From contig CM069452.1 in the NCBI GenBank assembly GCA_035610835.1, forward strand, positions 9,443,109 through 9,507,108: 64,000 bases of DNA, read 5' to 3'. The DNA comes from Ophiura sarsii (taxonomy: Eukaryota; Echinodermata; Ophiuroidea; Amphilepidida; Ophiuridae). The first letter of the stretch is position 1. Each line of letters starts with the position of its first letter. Shown here one piece after another: positions 11,985-23,270 of the stretch. A program made the translations under genes and the position numbers. The notes below the pieces were generated by a model. The model ran no database searches. It had not been told where the DNA came from and was given only the letters and a program-made list of their open reading frames with translations.

Positions 11985-12370
11985 GAGATTAGTGTCAAAT
12001 TTGCTAATCTTGAGATTAAACTCTCGATTAACAGCCGTGTGAATTGTGTCATGGTTAACTAACCTTGAGTCTTAAAGCTGGAACTCTAACCCTTTCTTTA
12101 AAAGATCTAGCAGTAACCTAGTTCTGAAGCACTAACCGAAAGTTAACCGAGAGCGCGTCTGCCGTGTGAATCCTTCAACTATGTTAACCGCAAGTGAGAT
12201 TAGCAGAGGGTAAACTAGAACTTTAGGCAATCTGAGAATCGCGCAACCTTGAGTTAGTTGAGCTACCACAAGTATCGCTAGCCTCGAAGCTAAGATTGTC
12301 GTCTAGTTAGCAGTGTAATTTTTTAAGCTCGAGACCAACTAGTCTCTAGACTAGCGGCCGTCTGAACAGG
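11985..12370. repeat. Degenerate TAACC/GAGATTAG motif-rich segment
   Basis: Across about 380 bp, variants of TAACC, GAGATTAG, GTTAACCG and GCTAACCTAGAG recur in both orientations. This compositional regularity is not shared by the flanks. The segment ends near AGCGGCCGTCTGAACAGGCC, and a related phrase (CAGCCGTGTGAATT) occurs near 12,031. It may be a decayed transposon or internally repetitive MITE. No clean TIR pair was found. Confidence 0.35.
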
Positions 12371-12655
12371 CCTTATATGACAATGTGAAAGATAGTGCAA
12401 CTTTTAACATACAGGGTCAGAAAGCTCATCAAAGGTGGCAAGATTTATGAATTTGTGCAATATCATTTTAAAGAATCAATGGATTCTACTCTGTTGGAAT
12501 AGTGTATTAAAACATTTAATAATTAATTTTGGGACACCAACTTGGTTATAGACTCTCACATTTTTTTCTGGTGAGAATCTTTGCATTAGACTGATTTTTT
12601 GGATTCTCATCAAATTTCTGCCCCTGGTGCATACCTCCATACATATGGTGACACA

Positions 12656-13010
12656 CTTACTGAGAGATACGTATTGGAGTGCACCCTCATATTTTTTTTG
12701 GAAATCAAGTTTTTTTTTGCACCTACATGTACGTAATACTTAGGCATACGAACTACCATCTGAAACCATTTACCTTATAATTCGCCGTCTATCATGTAAA
12801 ATTGCACAATTTGGTCATTTCTATGTAGATCACATCGATATCAACAGCATCACTCACCACGTAACTTGCTTCAACCAAATGTCAAGCTTGCGCCATTATT
12901 CAACCGTTTCCCCCTAAACCATCACACTTCACGGTTACTACGTACCTTATCTATTGAAACAATTCCTTTTTTCCAAAATTCATTTTTCTCAGCAATCTTT
13001 CAATGCCCCT
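12656..13010 (+). mobile_element. Family E MITE, copy 1
   Basis: About 355 bp closely matching 59,178-59,532. Both start around CTGAGAGATAYGTATTGGAG and end CAATGCCCCT. The left terminus is degraded here: the AGGGGCA of the TIR is lost. The right end is intact. There is no transposase ORF. The open frame at 12,866-13,087 is simply the MITE sequence. Confidence 0.82.
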
Positions 13011-13926
13011 TTAACTTGCAACAACAAATAAAGGTGTGTTATTCTATCATCAATAACATGTCAGGCATATTTTACTACTTCATTTGAATAATGTTTATAA
13101 GGATGAACAAATCCAGACAAGAAAACAAATCTTACAATATAGAATGCGAGAATCTTGTACAAGTATCGAAAATACAGGTTTCATTCTTTTGTACAGTAAA
13201 AGTTAAAAAACATGACAAAACATCTTAATTATTTTGCAGGTAGTGGAGGCCATCAATCAATGTTTGGCCTTTAATATTTTTTGTGAGCGAAGCCAAATAA
13301 CCCTTTTTCGGATTTATTTGGCAACATTGAGAATAAGGGTATAGTTACCCATACTCAACTAATAAAGAAGTGGTTTCCGACTCTGTGACTACTACAAAGA
13401 ACTCATTCATCCACACATGGGAAGTGAGAGCCGTCTACGGTACCATCATATGCACCACAGGGTGTGTTTACTGTTTTGGTTTTGGCTCAGGTGTAGGTGA
13501 TCTAAATGTTAAATTATTGGTTACGATTACAAGACTGAGCAGCCAAGCTTGAAACTACGCACCTCTCATTGGATATAAATGGTTACTTGATGAGGGCCTC
13601 TTGATTAGACGATACCAATGCTCATTAGCAAACTAGTGCTGGCTTCACACTCACAGCCAGAATAATTGAAGGCAATTAAAACAATGGCTCATGTATAAGA
13701 CGGTGTGGGTTATACGGAATGCAGGATGCATATTGACTCGACAAAAACAACATCTTGGGTCACTGACATGATGCTATGCACATACTAACAAATTTGAAAT
13801 AAAAGTTCACAGCAAGAACTATAGGGAACAAGGGGCAACTTGGGTGCTAACATATCAAAATGGCCATTTATAAAGTTAGGATTTTTATTAGTGAAAATCC
13901 AATGATTCATTATTGGTTCTTAGCTC
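13011..13926. other. Non-coding sequence with one acceptor-like site
   Basis: A strong acceptor-like tract (TTAATTATTTTGCAG) ends at 13,239. It is followed by about 34 open codons (VVEAINQCLAFNIF...) to a stop, with only weak donors (GTGAGC at 13,283 or GTATAG near 13,339). It is recorded as a lead, not as an exon. No other gene-like feature was seen. Confidence 0.3.
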
Positions 13927-13949
13927 GGGGGGGGGGGGGGGGGGGGGGG
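13927..13949. repeat. Poly(G) tract, 23 bases
   Basis: An uninterrupted run of 23 G residues. It is followed by C-rich and A-rich low complexity to about 14,100. A similar G23 run is at 29,812-29,834. Confidence 0.95.
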
Positions 13950-14209
13950 AGAGGGCAAATGCCCCCCCTGACGAAAAAAACCCATTTGTGCCCCCGCCCC
14001 CCACCCCCTAAAAAAAAAAAGGGGTGAGAAAAAAAGGAAATAGGAAAAAATTGAGAAAAAAGACAGAGGTTATTAGCCAAATAGAAGGCAAAATTGTAAA
14101 TGGAGTACATTTACTGTGCATTTTTTTTTTTACTGTGCGATTTTTGTTGGACTGTGCGAAATTTTTCGACATTACCCGTGACTAAGTGACTAGAATTTTG
14201 TTGGGGGCA

Positions 14210-14275
14210 ACCTTTTACGAAAACTTTAGAAATCTTGCCCCCCCCCCTGAAAAAAATCCTAGCTACGCCACTGGT
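14210..14275. repeat. C-rich end of a dispersed repeat
   Basis: A C9 tract (about 14,239) is followed by CTGAAAAAAATCCTAGCTACGCCACTGG. Its complement CAGTGGCGTAGC is also present at 5881-5892, suggesting a shared repeat end. The other boundary is probably near the poly(G) tract at 13,927 but cannot be fixed. Confidence 0.4.
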
Positions 14276-16065
14276 TCTTGCAGAGAATATTCAGTAAAGT
14301 GGCTAGAATTGACTATTTATGAGGATCCCTATGATTCCTAAATGAGTTGTTAAATACCTTGGAGATCACAATTCACAGACGACGGTGGTCATGAGTGGCC
14401 GAACATTTTCAATCCCTGTTGGATTCAAGTGGTTTCAATGTAAAAATGGATTTTGATTATATGATTCCATATGTTGGAACTAAATTATTTCATCCTAAAA
14501 CAGCTGGAGATGGAAAATCAACTCCAGTTTAAGTATCTATTTTTAATGTCATCTGTCATTAACAATTTGTCGCATTCGGTTGATAACGTAACCTAGTACG
14601 CATAATTTAACCATGAATATTTGTGAACTAGCGCATGTCCGGCAGACAAGTTAGGGAACAGCTACTTCCACCTTAGTACAAAATGTTTTAGTTAGAGCAT
14701 ATACCAGAGAACACATGATATTTTTAAAGCGCTTTTCCAGCACATGACTCTAATGCGCTCACGTATGTATTCACAGTATCCGAAACAAAGTCTCTGCTCT
14801 GTGCAGGCCTGTCTGACCAGGTTTTAAAACCATAAAAATGACGTTGTTTTATACATAATCACATTGACATCAAAAAGTTTGAATCTAGAGATTCGAAGCT
14901 ATTCAACATCAATTATGTTCCAAGGCTATCTCCATTGTATAAATGCAATATATTTACCATACAATTTGATAGATTCACATGTTTGTGCATGTCTATACTG
15001 ACCGACACATAAGTCGATTCTATACCCTTCTAACATAAAGACAATCAAATAAACAACAAAATCCAGACACCCACTCATCAACAATACTGACTAACTTTTT
15101 AATTAAAATCCGACTAGATTTTTTTATTTTAACGCAAGTGCCCAGGGACAATTGCGCCATGAAGCTCATCCGTTTACAATATATGCCTGAAATCGATGTA
15201 ACTCGTAACAAGCGTCAATAGCACTTGATTTCCGTGTGTTAGAACTTGTGTGTAATTACATCAAAAATCACTGACCAACACCTGATTATAATGATGATGA
15301 TGATGATGATGGCATTGACTCAAGACATGTATGTATATCCAATTGTATTATCACTGATTTTGTAAAGCAGGAAACAAATAGAAAATATTTCAGATTTTCA
15401 TGTGTATTGTGTAATTCATCATAATTAATGGGGTGCGGGCGAACAATGAGCAATCAATCGATCACGTTTGTCAAAGACATAACAAATTTCACGCCTGGAA
15501 TTCTGTTGGTTAATTGCTTTGATGAGCTAGTCTTCTATTTTAAGCTGATATCCTTGTCCTAAATATCCCAATAAAAAAATGATACAATTTTGCTATGTAC
15601 AATATAATTTGTCGACTGCAGCGCAACCCTATCATCATATGCGACGACATTATTTGGCAAATTTTATCTATTTTTTTTCTTCTTTTTCTATATTTATTTA
15701 TTTATTTATTAATATATTGCCACCTAGTACTCGGAAAGGATTTTGTCCCCCTGCGCTGCCAAAGACACCACCTTCTCTACCAAAATCAAGGAGCAATATG
15801 ACAACAGACCAGAATGCCGCAATGTTGCAGAGTACAACCAAGGAGATGTGGTGCAAAAACAAAAGAGAACAGACATGCCGCTAATACAATGGACTCACTG
15901 AACTGACCACGCTAGCTGCATATACTCCTCGCACAGGAGGACATTTTGTTTTTTAATCTATTTTCATTTTTTTAAGGATTTGAAATCATAGCAATTCATT
16001 TTCAAATTGTAACCTAATTCCAGTGTTTAAATGTAATGTTTATAGCACCGAATGATACAAAAATG
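14276..16065. other. AT-rich non-coding sequence
   Basis: No gene was recognised. An (ATG)n microsatellite lies at 15,290-15,311 and an (ATTT)n run near 15,690-15,710. The two overlapping open frames at 15,579-15,884 have no domain features. Confidence 0.45.
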
Positions 16066-16069
16066 CTTA

Positions 16070-16310
16070 TTCAGCATAAGATGCACAAAAAAAAAAAAAA
16101 AAATTGTTTTGAATTTTGAAGGATTGGTTTTTTAGTGTTTTTAAAAAAAAAAATATGACAAAATTGGAAATTTTGATTTTTTTGAAATTTTTGTGTGTAA
16201 ATTTAGAAAATTCCCATTTTGTTTGTAAAAGACCAACAACAAAAAACACCAGACCGACTGACCCTACCTGAGAGGTCTGTTTGCCCATAGAATGGATGTC
16301 ATCCCCGGCG
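16070..16310. repeat. A-rich repeat containing GACCGAC motif
   Basis: It begins with an A17 run (about 16,087). Further poly(A)/T segments follow, then CAGACCGACTGACCCTACC near 16,251. The combination of A-rich sequence with a GGGTCGGT-type motif also occurs at 18,090-18,318 and 40,636-41,030, suggesting related elements. Boundaries are uncertain. Confidence 0.35.
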
Positions 16311-16565
16311 CCTAACAAATATCACAGATTGAAAATATGCACTTTTTGGGTGTAACCATAGACAGTGGTGTAGCTCACTCAAGCAGACCAATTATTTTCT
16401 TACTATACTTTATTTAATACCAAATAGGCACAAATTGTGAGGCTCATTTCGCCGCTAACAAGAATTCCAACTGTCACACCACGCATTGATCTCAAGCCTG
16501 TATGGGCATATCATATGCCCTCCTTGCAGAGCTGCTATTACAAAAATCAGTCTATCCAGGGTTAA

Positions 16566-16770
16566 CCCCCTGAGAACTACCGGCCGATTGGTTAAAAAGA
16601 TGGATACATCATTTATTGCACCAATGAGAGACATTGTTAGAATAATTGTATCCCTGATAATTTTTTTTAATTTTTTTTACAAGCTGCATTTGAATTGGCT
16701 ATTCATATGAGTTCATCTTGTAATAAACCAATCAGAACCACTGTAAGATAGACAGGTAGACCCCAGGGGG
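16566..16770 (-). mobile_element. Family D MITE, copy 2 (reverse)
   Basis: It starts CCCCCTGAGAACTACCGGCC after TTAA (16,562-16,565). It ends in CAGGTAGACCCCAGGGGG, followed by TTAT, a one-base change from TTAA. The length of 205 bp matches copy 1 at 8210-8410 in reverse orientation. It is non-coding. Confidence 0.84.
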
Positions 16771-17449
16771 TTATAGTGGTTCTTGGATTCTTAGTCTAGT
16801 GTGAAAACTTCATTCTGGGATTATAAGCTTCATTCAGTATAATCCATCAATGTAGTCTTTAGTCTTTACCCTAGACTTATTACTCTGCCTCCCTTACATG
16901 AAGGTTATACCAGTCTTTCTTGATCAATACAACTTCATTATAAATATAAGGAGAGACAAAAATATGTGTAAAAATATGAAAAAGATCACATAATATTGCT
17001 TTGAATACGCACTGTACCCTGTATTTGCGTTTCTGAGAAATGTTTATCAGAAATGTAACGGACTGAAATGAAACTAATTACCAGAAACAGTTTCTATGAA
17101 ATGTGCTACAACTAAGCTTTTACAAAGTCTAGTGTTATCTAATACAAACATAATAACTCGATAATTTTCCCAATACAGTTAGTAGGATGTTTTCCCCTCG
17201 TATCTCACCTTGTGTGTACTAGTGCTGTGTACAAAGGGAATTCCCCTTCATTTTACACACATGTTTTTTTGTATTAAGATGTCTCAATCGTAAAGCTAAT
17301 TTGACTTGTATCTGACATAACTAGGTAGGGAGTTTAACTGGCTTTATGATTTTATGGTATCAACTGTGTTCCAAAAAAGGAACCATTATGCAACAAATAT
17401 TTAATGACACAGATATGTTTGACACACTTTCTTGATATTGTACTTTGTT
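16771..17449. other. Non-coding sequence
   Basis: No repeat boundary or gene was recognised between the family D MITE and the nested element downstream. Confidence 0.5.
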
Positions 17450-17882
17450 CATCAAACTCTGTGCAGTGACATCTGTGTATATTCTAGTGATTGATGCAGG
17501 TTGATCCCATATCGAGGGTTGAGCGCCAGAAGGCCGTAACTCAACTTTTGGGCATGATGAGATTTTGGTATCAAAATAATCCATATAACCTAGATTTTCA
17601 GAATCATAAAGAGATAACTCATAAACACTCTTAATTTGACTAAAACTAGAGTTATAAGTTGGGTGCTACAGTGTATTGTAACGAGTCCTGAATATTTGAA
17701 AGTTGATTTATTAATCTCAGAATAGCATTTTTTGAGTTACGGCGCTCAACCCTCGATATGTGCCTGGATTTGTGTTTGATCAAGTTCGTACCCATTGGTT
17801 TGTACCTATGCTAGCATATTCACGTATACAATAATAAAGTGCAATTAGAATACACTCTGATGTCACTGTGCAGAGTTAGATG
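17450..17882. mobile_element. Outer element of a nested TIR pair
   Basis: Inverted ends of about 38 bp: CATCAAACTCTGTGCAGTGA at 17,450 and its complement, ending GTGCAGAGTTAGATG at 17,882. They enclose a different TIR element at 17,508-17,760. Without the insert the outer element would be about 180 bp. A partial relative of the outer end lies at 56,813-56,873 (AACTCTGTGCAGTGA... TATTCTAGTGAT). It is non-coding. Confidence 0.7.
17508..17760. mobile_element. Inner TIR element
   Basis: 253 bp with perfect 20-bp ends CATATCGAGGGTTGAGCGCC. The CGTAACTCAA segment just inside also pairs across the two ends, offset by a short spacer on the left. It sits inside the outer element at 17,450-17,882, which indicates a later insertion. 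It has no coding potential. The target duplication is unclear. Confidence 0.78.
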
Positions 17883-18089
17883 AATGAATTGTATAACTCA
17901 TAAAACAATGATTTGACTGATGAGGTTTACAATCTGAATCAATCATACCTTACACTTTTGATTGATACAACTAATCTAAATGTTTCCATACAAATGTGAA
18001 CCATATGAACATAATATTAGTAAAGTATTCCAAATGAGACTTTTCTCCATGTGATTTTTGATGGGGATTTAATTCTCTTTTAAAAATTA

Positions 18090-18318
18090 AAAAACGCTGT
18101 GCTACGGGCAAACGGACAAGTTCTCAGATAGGGTCGGTTGGTTGGGCGTTTCCAAAATAAAATGATTCAAGAAATGTTTGTGAATTTTCAGCAATTTTCA
18201 CCCTTTCTTTAAAATAAAACTTTTGCACACAAAAAGGAAAAATGTGACAAAAAAGGGGACAGAAAAAAGAAAAAAGAAAAAGAAAAAGGGTCGGTCTGGC
18301 CCGTAGAACAGGGTTTTT
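18090..18318. mobile_element. Short TIR element with GGGTCGGT motifs
   Basis: The ends AAAACGCTGTGCTACGGGC and the complement of GCCCGTAGAACAGGGTTTTT are inverted repeats with two or three mismatches. The interior carries GGGTCGGTTGGTTGGG near the left end and an A-rich stretch ending GGGTCGGTCTGG near the right. It is related in style to 16,070-16,310 and 40,636-41,030. Confidence 0.6.
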
Positions 18319-18626
18319 ACCCCCGCTGCCTAACAGTGCTATGTGCAGTGATACCTGCGCAATTTCTTATGCATTATTCATATTATTTAACAGATCCCTC
18401 AAAAGAATAATAGCTGCACCAATTTCTTACATATTTTTTGTTTATATTATTAATAACGCGGGGATCACCCTGTTTGATTGTTATTGCATAGTGTACGGTA
18501 GATGAGTTACTATGTAAAACCTTGATTCACCACACCAACTAGTTTATTGTTATGCTTCTTTTTTCCCCTTGAGTTCATTCCTATGACTAGACCCGGAAGA
18601 AAAAACTCCTTCTTTTTGATATAAAG

Positions 18627-18809
18627 CAAGAGCATTTTTAAACAAAAACGTGATATACCACGATTTCACTAGATGCGTACACAGGGAAAAGCAAAAAGTG
18701 GAGTTTGCGGTGTGATCACGCAATCAACAATTTCCAGGCGCTTTTCTCAGGATTTAGCGTGCATCTAATGAAATTGTGGTATATCATGTTTTGCTTAAAA
18801 ATGCTCTCG
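18627..18809. mobile_element. Foldback element, 183 bp
   Basis: Two arms of about 54 bp are inverted copies with a few mismatches (CAAGAGCATTTTTAAACAAA... against ...TTTTGCTTAAAAATGCTCTCG). The spacer is about 75 bp. It is non-coding. The transcript would form a long imperfect hairpin. Confidence 0.75.
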
Positions 18810-19382
18810 TTTTTACCGAAAAAAATAGCCTGCCAATTTTATTTTATTTTGAGCATCGACTTTGGGATGTGCATTCAAAATTTGTATTCTCTAAATACTG
18901 GAATCTAACAAACGGAGGATAGAAAATAAATTTTATTTTGCCACAAATGTTGATAATATTTTTACACTAACGGTTGGGTTACCAGAAACCAACACTTATT
19001 TTTATTAGGCCTTATAACCACATTGAATTGAATCCAACGTAAACTATACAGCTTCAATGCAAAAATTGACCAGAGAGCTTGTTTGTAGAGCTTCTAACAT
19101 GAATCCTTATGACTGGATTCAGTTATTTTAATAAACAAAAAACAAGTCTTACAATGTTTGTAGATTGAATGCACAAATTGGCCTGTGGATTGTGTGTAGC
19201 CTCTCTACAAATCCATGACTAGATTCAGTTAAGTCATATGATGTTGACAGGATGCAAAACAACTGGCCTGTGGGATTGTTGGTAGTCCTTTACTCAATAC
19301 AAATTCTTTTGACAGGGTTTCAAGTCATCGATGTCTGGATGCAAGCAGCCTGTGGGATTGTGGGATTGTGGGTATTCTTATA

Positions 19383-19630
19383 TTGAGGGCTCAGAACCAC
19401 AAGGCCTTATCTTCATTTTGACCATTTTGAGAAAAAGACTATTGAAGATTTTTAAACACATTGGGGAGATGGAGATGAGGCATGAGTGATACTGGCTATA
19501 ACTGTGAAAGGGGTTGTGTTATGGAGATAAGGCTGTTTTACTGGAAAGAGAATTTCTTTCTGAAACCTTTGATACCAAAATCTCATTTTTGAAAAAATGG
19601 AGATGTGGCCTTGTGTTTCTGAGCCCTCAA
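19383..19630. mobile_element. TIR element (TTGAGGGCTCAGAA ends)
   Basis: 248 bp. The left end is TTGAGGGCTCAGAACCACAA. The right end is its complement TTGTGTTTCTGAGCCCTCAA. Pairing continues imperfectly through AGGCC and the TTATCTTCATTTT / AAAATGGAGATG segment. No ORF is present. Confidence 0.78.
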
Positions 19631-21102
19631 ATTATGATCTACTTGATTTGCCAAAGTTACACCTAGTCATGGTGCTTTGAATGTTAAAACTGGCCTGTGA
19701 GATGTTGTTGACGGCCATCACTGTGAAGTGAGGGTGTTGGCCGTGGCACCATCATGAATACATGGGCGCACCACACCAAATATCTTTCTCATTGAAATAC
19801 GTGTAAAAGTGCCATATTTCAAGACACCTTTTCTACCCTCCGGTTACATTTATTGCATACTTGTCACCTATGACCATTTTCAGTAACATCTCAACTTTAA
19901 TTTAAGCCTCGTTTCATGAGGGGTTATTAAGCTAAGTTTCCCGCTACGGACCTGCACACAGCGCCATCACTTTTTCACGTTTTCTGGCATGCCTGTTCAC
20001 CATTTAGGCAGGTGCTTACGCCCTGGGCACTATTTAGGTCGATAAATTAACAATATTGTATTTTATCATTGTAGGTGCAACGGATAGGTCCCACTCGTTC
20101 ATTTAAATACAAACATACCATCCCCGGAGAAACAAATTGCCCGAAAACCTCACATTTACAAGCCTAGTCGTCGTGCTTTTCCGGAACTACTACAGGATTA
20201 CACGAATTGCGCATTGATTTGATGTGGTGCTCTCACATCACTGATTTGAGTTGCAAATGTCATACGTACAGCCCGTGTGCCAAAATTGGCCTATGGAATT
20301 GTGGGGCAGTACTTCCCAACATGAATATAGGATTGAGTTATCAAATCACATTACCTGGGTGCCAATATTCACCTACGGGATTGTGGGAAGAAACTTACCT
20401 GTCAAAGAATTAATCAAGCCCCATATAGATTCACAGATTTTCAAGTTGACTACACAACACTATAGACAGATATCCACTGGCCTTGCGGACGGGCTACTTA
20501 TCCACTGAGCTAAGGAGTTGTATTTCCCCCTCAAAATGACATCAAAGTCATGCCCACAATTTATGAAATGAAAGACAAGTCAGCAGCTTCTCTTCGTACC
20601 TATGTATATATCCTTTCATGTGAAAATGTAGCGCTGTCACTTATCCTTCAAAACAACAGATATTTGGCAATCGATGCTTGCCAATGTTTACTGACAAATG
20701 ATGGATGGATCAATGCAGAGTAATATTAAAGCAACTGACAAAATACAATCAAGTCATATGTGGCGTACAATTCAGGCAAAGCAGTCCTTCAAGTGTAAAC
20801 TCGCTGTGAGACGTATAATAAAAGCTAGCTGTTGTGTTTATTTCTTGATGACAATTTAATTATGCACTGGTTAGTACTCCCTACTGGCATGATCCAATCA
20901 ACACATCTTAACAGTTATGAATTGGGATTCCTTCCTTAACTAGCTGATATCCTTATCAATAGGCAAAAACATTGGATTCATTCATCTTGATTGGGCAATG
21001 CTTAATTAAGTAATTAGTCAATTAATTCATTCATATTGTAGTAACCTTGTAAACACACACACACAGGGTGCAAATTCATTTAAAATTTGCTATAATAAGG
21101 CC
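19631..21102. other. Non-coding sequence
   Basis: A (CA)n microsatellite is at 21,053-21,065. An acceptor-like site near 20,073 is followed by 30 open codons without a usable donor. No gene is supported. Confidence 0.4.
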
Positions 21103-21716
21103 TAGTAAAAAAATTAACATGTTTCCCGTCCCCGCCCGCCTCCTTTATGGCCGCCGCCTCCTATTTTTTACTATTTACTATTTCCGAAAATTCTGTAAAA
21201 AATAAATAAATAAAAAAAAAAAGATTTTAATTTTTTTTTTTAATTTTTAATTTTTTTAAAAATTTTTTTAGTGATTGATCCTTTGCCCATAGGAATGGCA
21301 GGTGTAATAGAAATGCTGTATCATTTCATAGCATGTTCATGCCATGCATGACACGGAATTATTGACATGGCTTCTCAATTGAAATAGTAAGTATGGGGAC
21401 CAATTATACATAGGCCTACATCCTTTCGATCAATGATGTTTTGTTCCTCATTCAACCTGAAAAATGAAGAAAACATATTAAGAAACAATGTGTAGTTGGC
21501 TCTATATATTAGGTAAACCTTTTCATATTTTTATTCCTCTGGCAATTATCGTGGAAAATCCTGTTTAGGAGTGTCTGCAACACAGTCAGTTGGTCACTTT
21601 CGACTTGGCGGCCATCTTGAAAAAATATCAAAAAATGGGAAAATAGTAAATAGTAAGACCCTCCCTCCTCCTTTTTTTAAAAAGTCCGGACGGGAAACAT
21701 GTAATTTTTTTTACTA
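21103..21716. mobile_element. TIR element, 614 bp
   Basis: The inverted ends are about 27 bp: TAGTAAAAAAATTAACATGT on the left, continuing TTCCCGTCC, and the complement ending ACATGTAATTTTTTTTACTA on the right. A second inverted pair, TACTATTTACTATTT / AAATAGTAAATAGTA, lies inside. The interior includes long A/T runs at 21,200-21,270. No transposase ORF was seen. Confidence 0.78.
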
Positions 21717-22292
21717 TGCCTAATACTATACAAGTATTTTATCTGATTATTTATTATATTAACATAGGGCCTTATTAGAAGGGTTAAAAAAAGTGGCATC
21801 AATTAAAAACAAATTATTTAGGAAATATAATTTATAAAGTTTTGGTAACATGTGTTACCATTCTGAAAGTAAGAGAAGTAGATTTTTTCACAGTAAACAA
21901 TAGTTGCAAAACGTTGTAACATTTCCCCTCTAACCCTTGCATGTGCTTGGAACGATATGAGAGTAAAAATAAATCTCTGGAAGCAATTTTCATTTGTTTG
22001 TTTGTTTGTTTGTTTGTTGTGTCTTGTTTTCATGGAATGGCCAGTATGTGATTGGACACTTCAGGTAGTGCAGTCAGCAGTGGCATGAGATATTGCATGC
22101 CTTTACCTCTCAAATGGCGGGCACAAAGGGAGAGGAAGTGCTTCCACTTCGATAATCTTATGTCAGCTCAAAAGATTCCCCAAATAAAAGCACGCCCCTT
22201 TTTTTGGGCCTGCCATATTTCAAAAAGGCTTTATGCAGATAGGGTAAATGAATTTCAATTCAAGTTAATACAATAAATACAAACTTATGGCA

Positions 22293-22358
22293 ACCATTTG
22301 TATTCTGTCATTGTATAAGTCTGGCAAAACATTTGTATTCTGTCATTGTATAAGTCTA
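22293..22358. repeat. Tandem duplication, two units
   Basis: The phrase CATTTGTATTCTGTCATTGT with TATAAGTCT appears twice in succession. The unit is about 36 bp. Confidence 0.85.
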
Positions 22359-23241
22359 TCATTGTTCCGCTACATTATTGTAAATGGCTCCTTTATTTCA
22401 TCACCTTTTAAACTCTATGGTCTCTCTGCTAGTAAGCGAAGATCCTTCAATACCTATGCCAAAATGACCTGACTTTATGAATAAAACATGACACCAAACT
22501 ATCTTCAGATCAACACTATTTTCCTATTGAGAGAGGAAAAAAATCTTTATGACGGAGGTCAAATCCCGACCTGCATTATGGTGGTGTGCGTACTAAAGTA
22601 AGTAGGTGGGCATCATCAGGCAGTCAACAAGACAGGTCTAGGGAGAGAGAGCGATAGAGAGAGGGAGGCTGATTTCAATACATTGTAAAGCAACAAAAAT
22701 GTAGGGTAGGTTTACTACTCGGTGGCAGGCTGGCTTACCATCAATGGTCATAGCACTTTACATGCTCCCCCATTCTATGCATGTAGCAAACACCGGTTAG
22801 TATTTACCAACATAGAATGGCACTTGACTTTATCACATACTAGTGCTCTTCAGTTGGGTATGGAGTCAACTTTTTAAGTGCTGAATTACTAATTCGCCCC
22901 ACCATCGCCAGCGCGCTAGATAACCAAACCAACATGTATGGATCCATTTGAGATGCTGCTCGCGCTACTCTCTGCTTGTCATGAATGATCGCCGCACATT
23001 TTGACAAGGTGAAAGCGCCAAGTTCAACGAGGCTCCACATAAAGTGGACAGACCCACTTTAACATACGTGCCAGGGGTAGATTACTATTTCACTTTGGTT
23101 TAAATAAAAGCACTGTACAGACCCACAACTTTTTGTCTTACCACCACATTACCCGAAATTCACAATTCTGTGCTATGCACGACCAGTTATACGCATCCGA
23201 CACTTGTTTTTCTACAGTGTTTTCTCTTTGGCATGTTGTGT

Positions 23242-23270
23242 GATAGCATCCTAACCTTGAGGATGCTATC
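23242..23270. repeat. Perfect 11-bp hairpin
   Basis: GATAGCATCCT (23,242-23,252) pairs perfectly with AGGATGCTATC (23,260-23,270) across a 7-base loop. The purpose is unknown. No adjacent gene end is evident, so it should not be read as a terminator. Confidence 0.8.

Noticed and set aside
13240..13341. Open segment VVEAINQCLAFNIF after a strong acceptor
   Set aside because: Donors are weak and composition is ordinary; kept only as a lead.
20074..20166. Open segment VQRIGPTRSFKYKH after an acceptor-like site
   Set aside because: No plausible donor before the stop.
22840..23040. Minus-strand 66-codon ORF with balanced composition
   Set aside because: No recognised domain and no splice sites; possibly a lead but not supported.
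23242..23270. Rho-independent terminator
   Set aside because: The hairpin is not followed by a T tract and the genome is eukaryotic.
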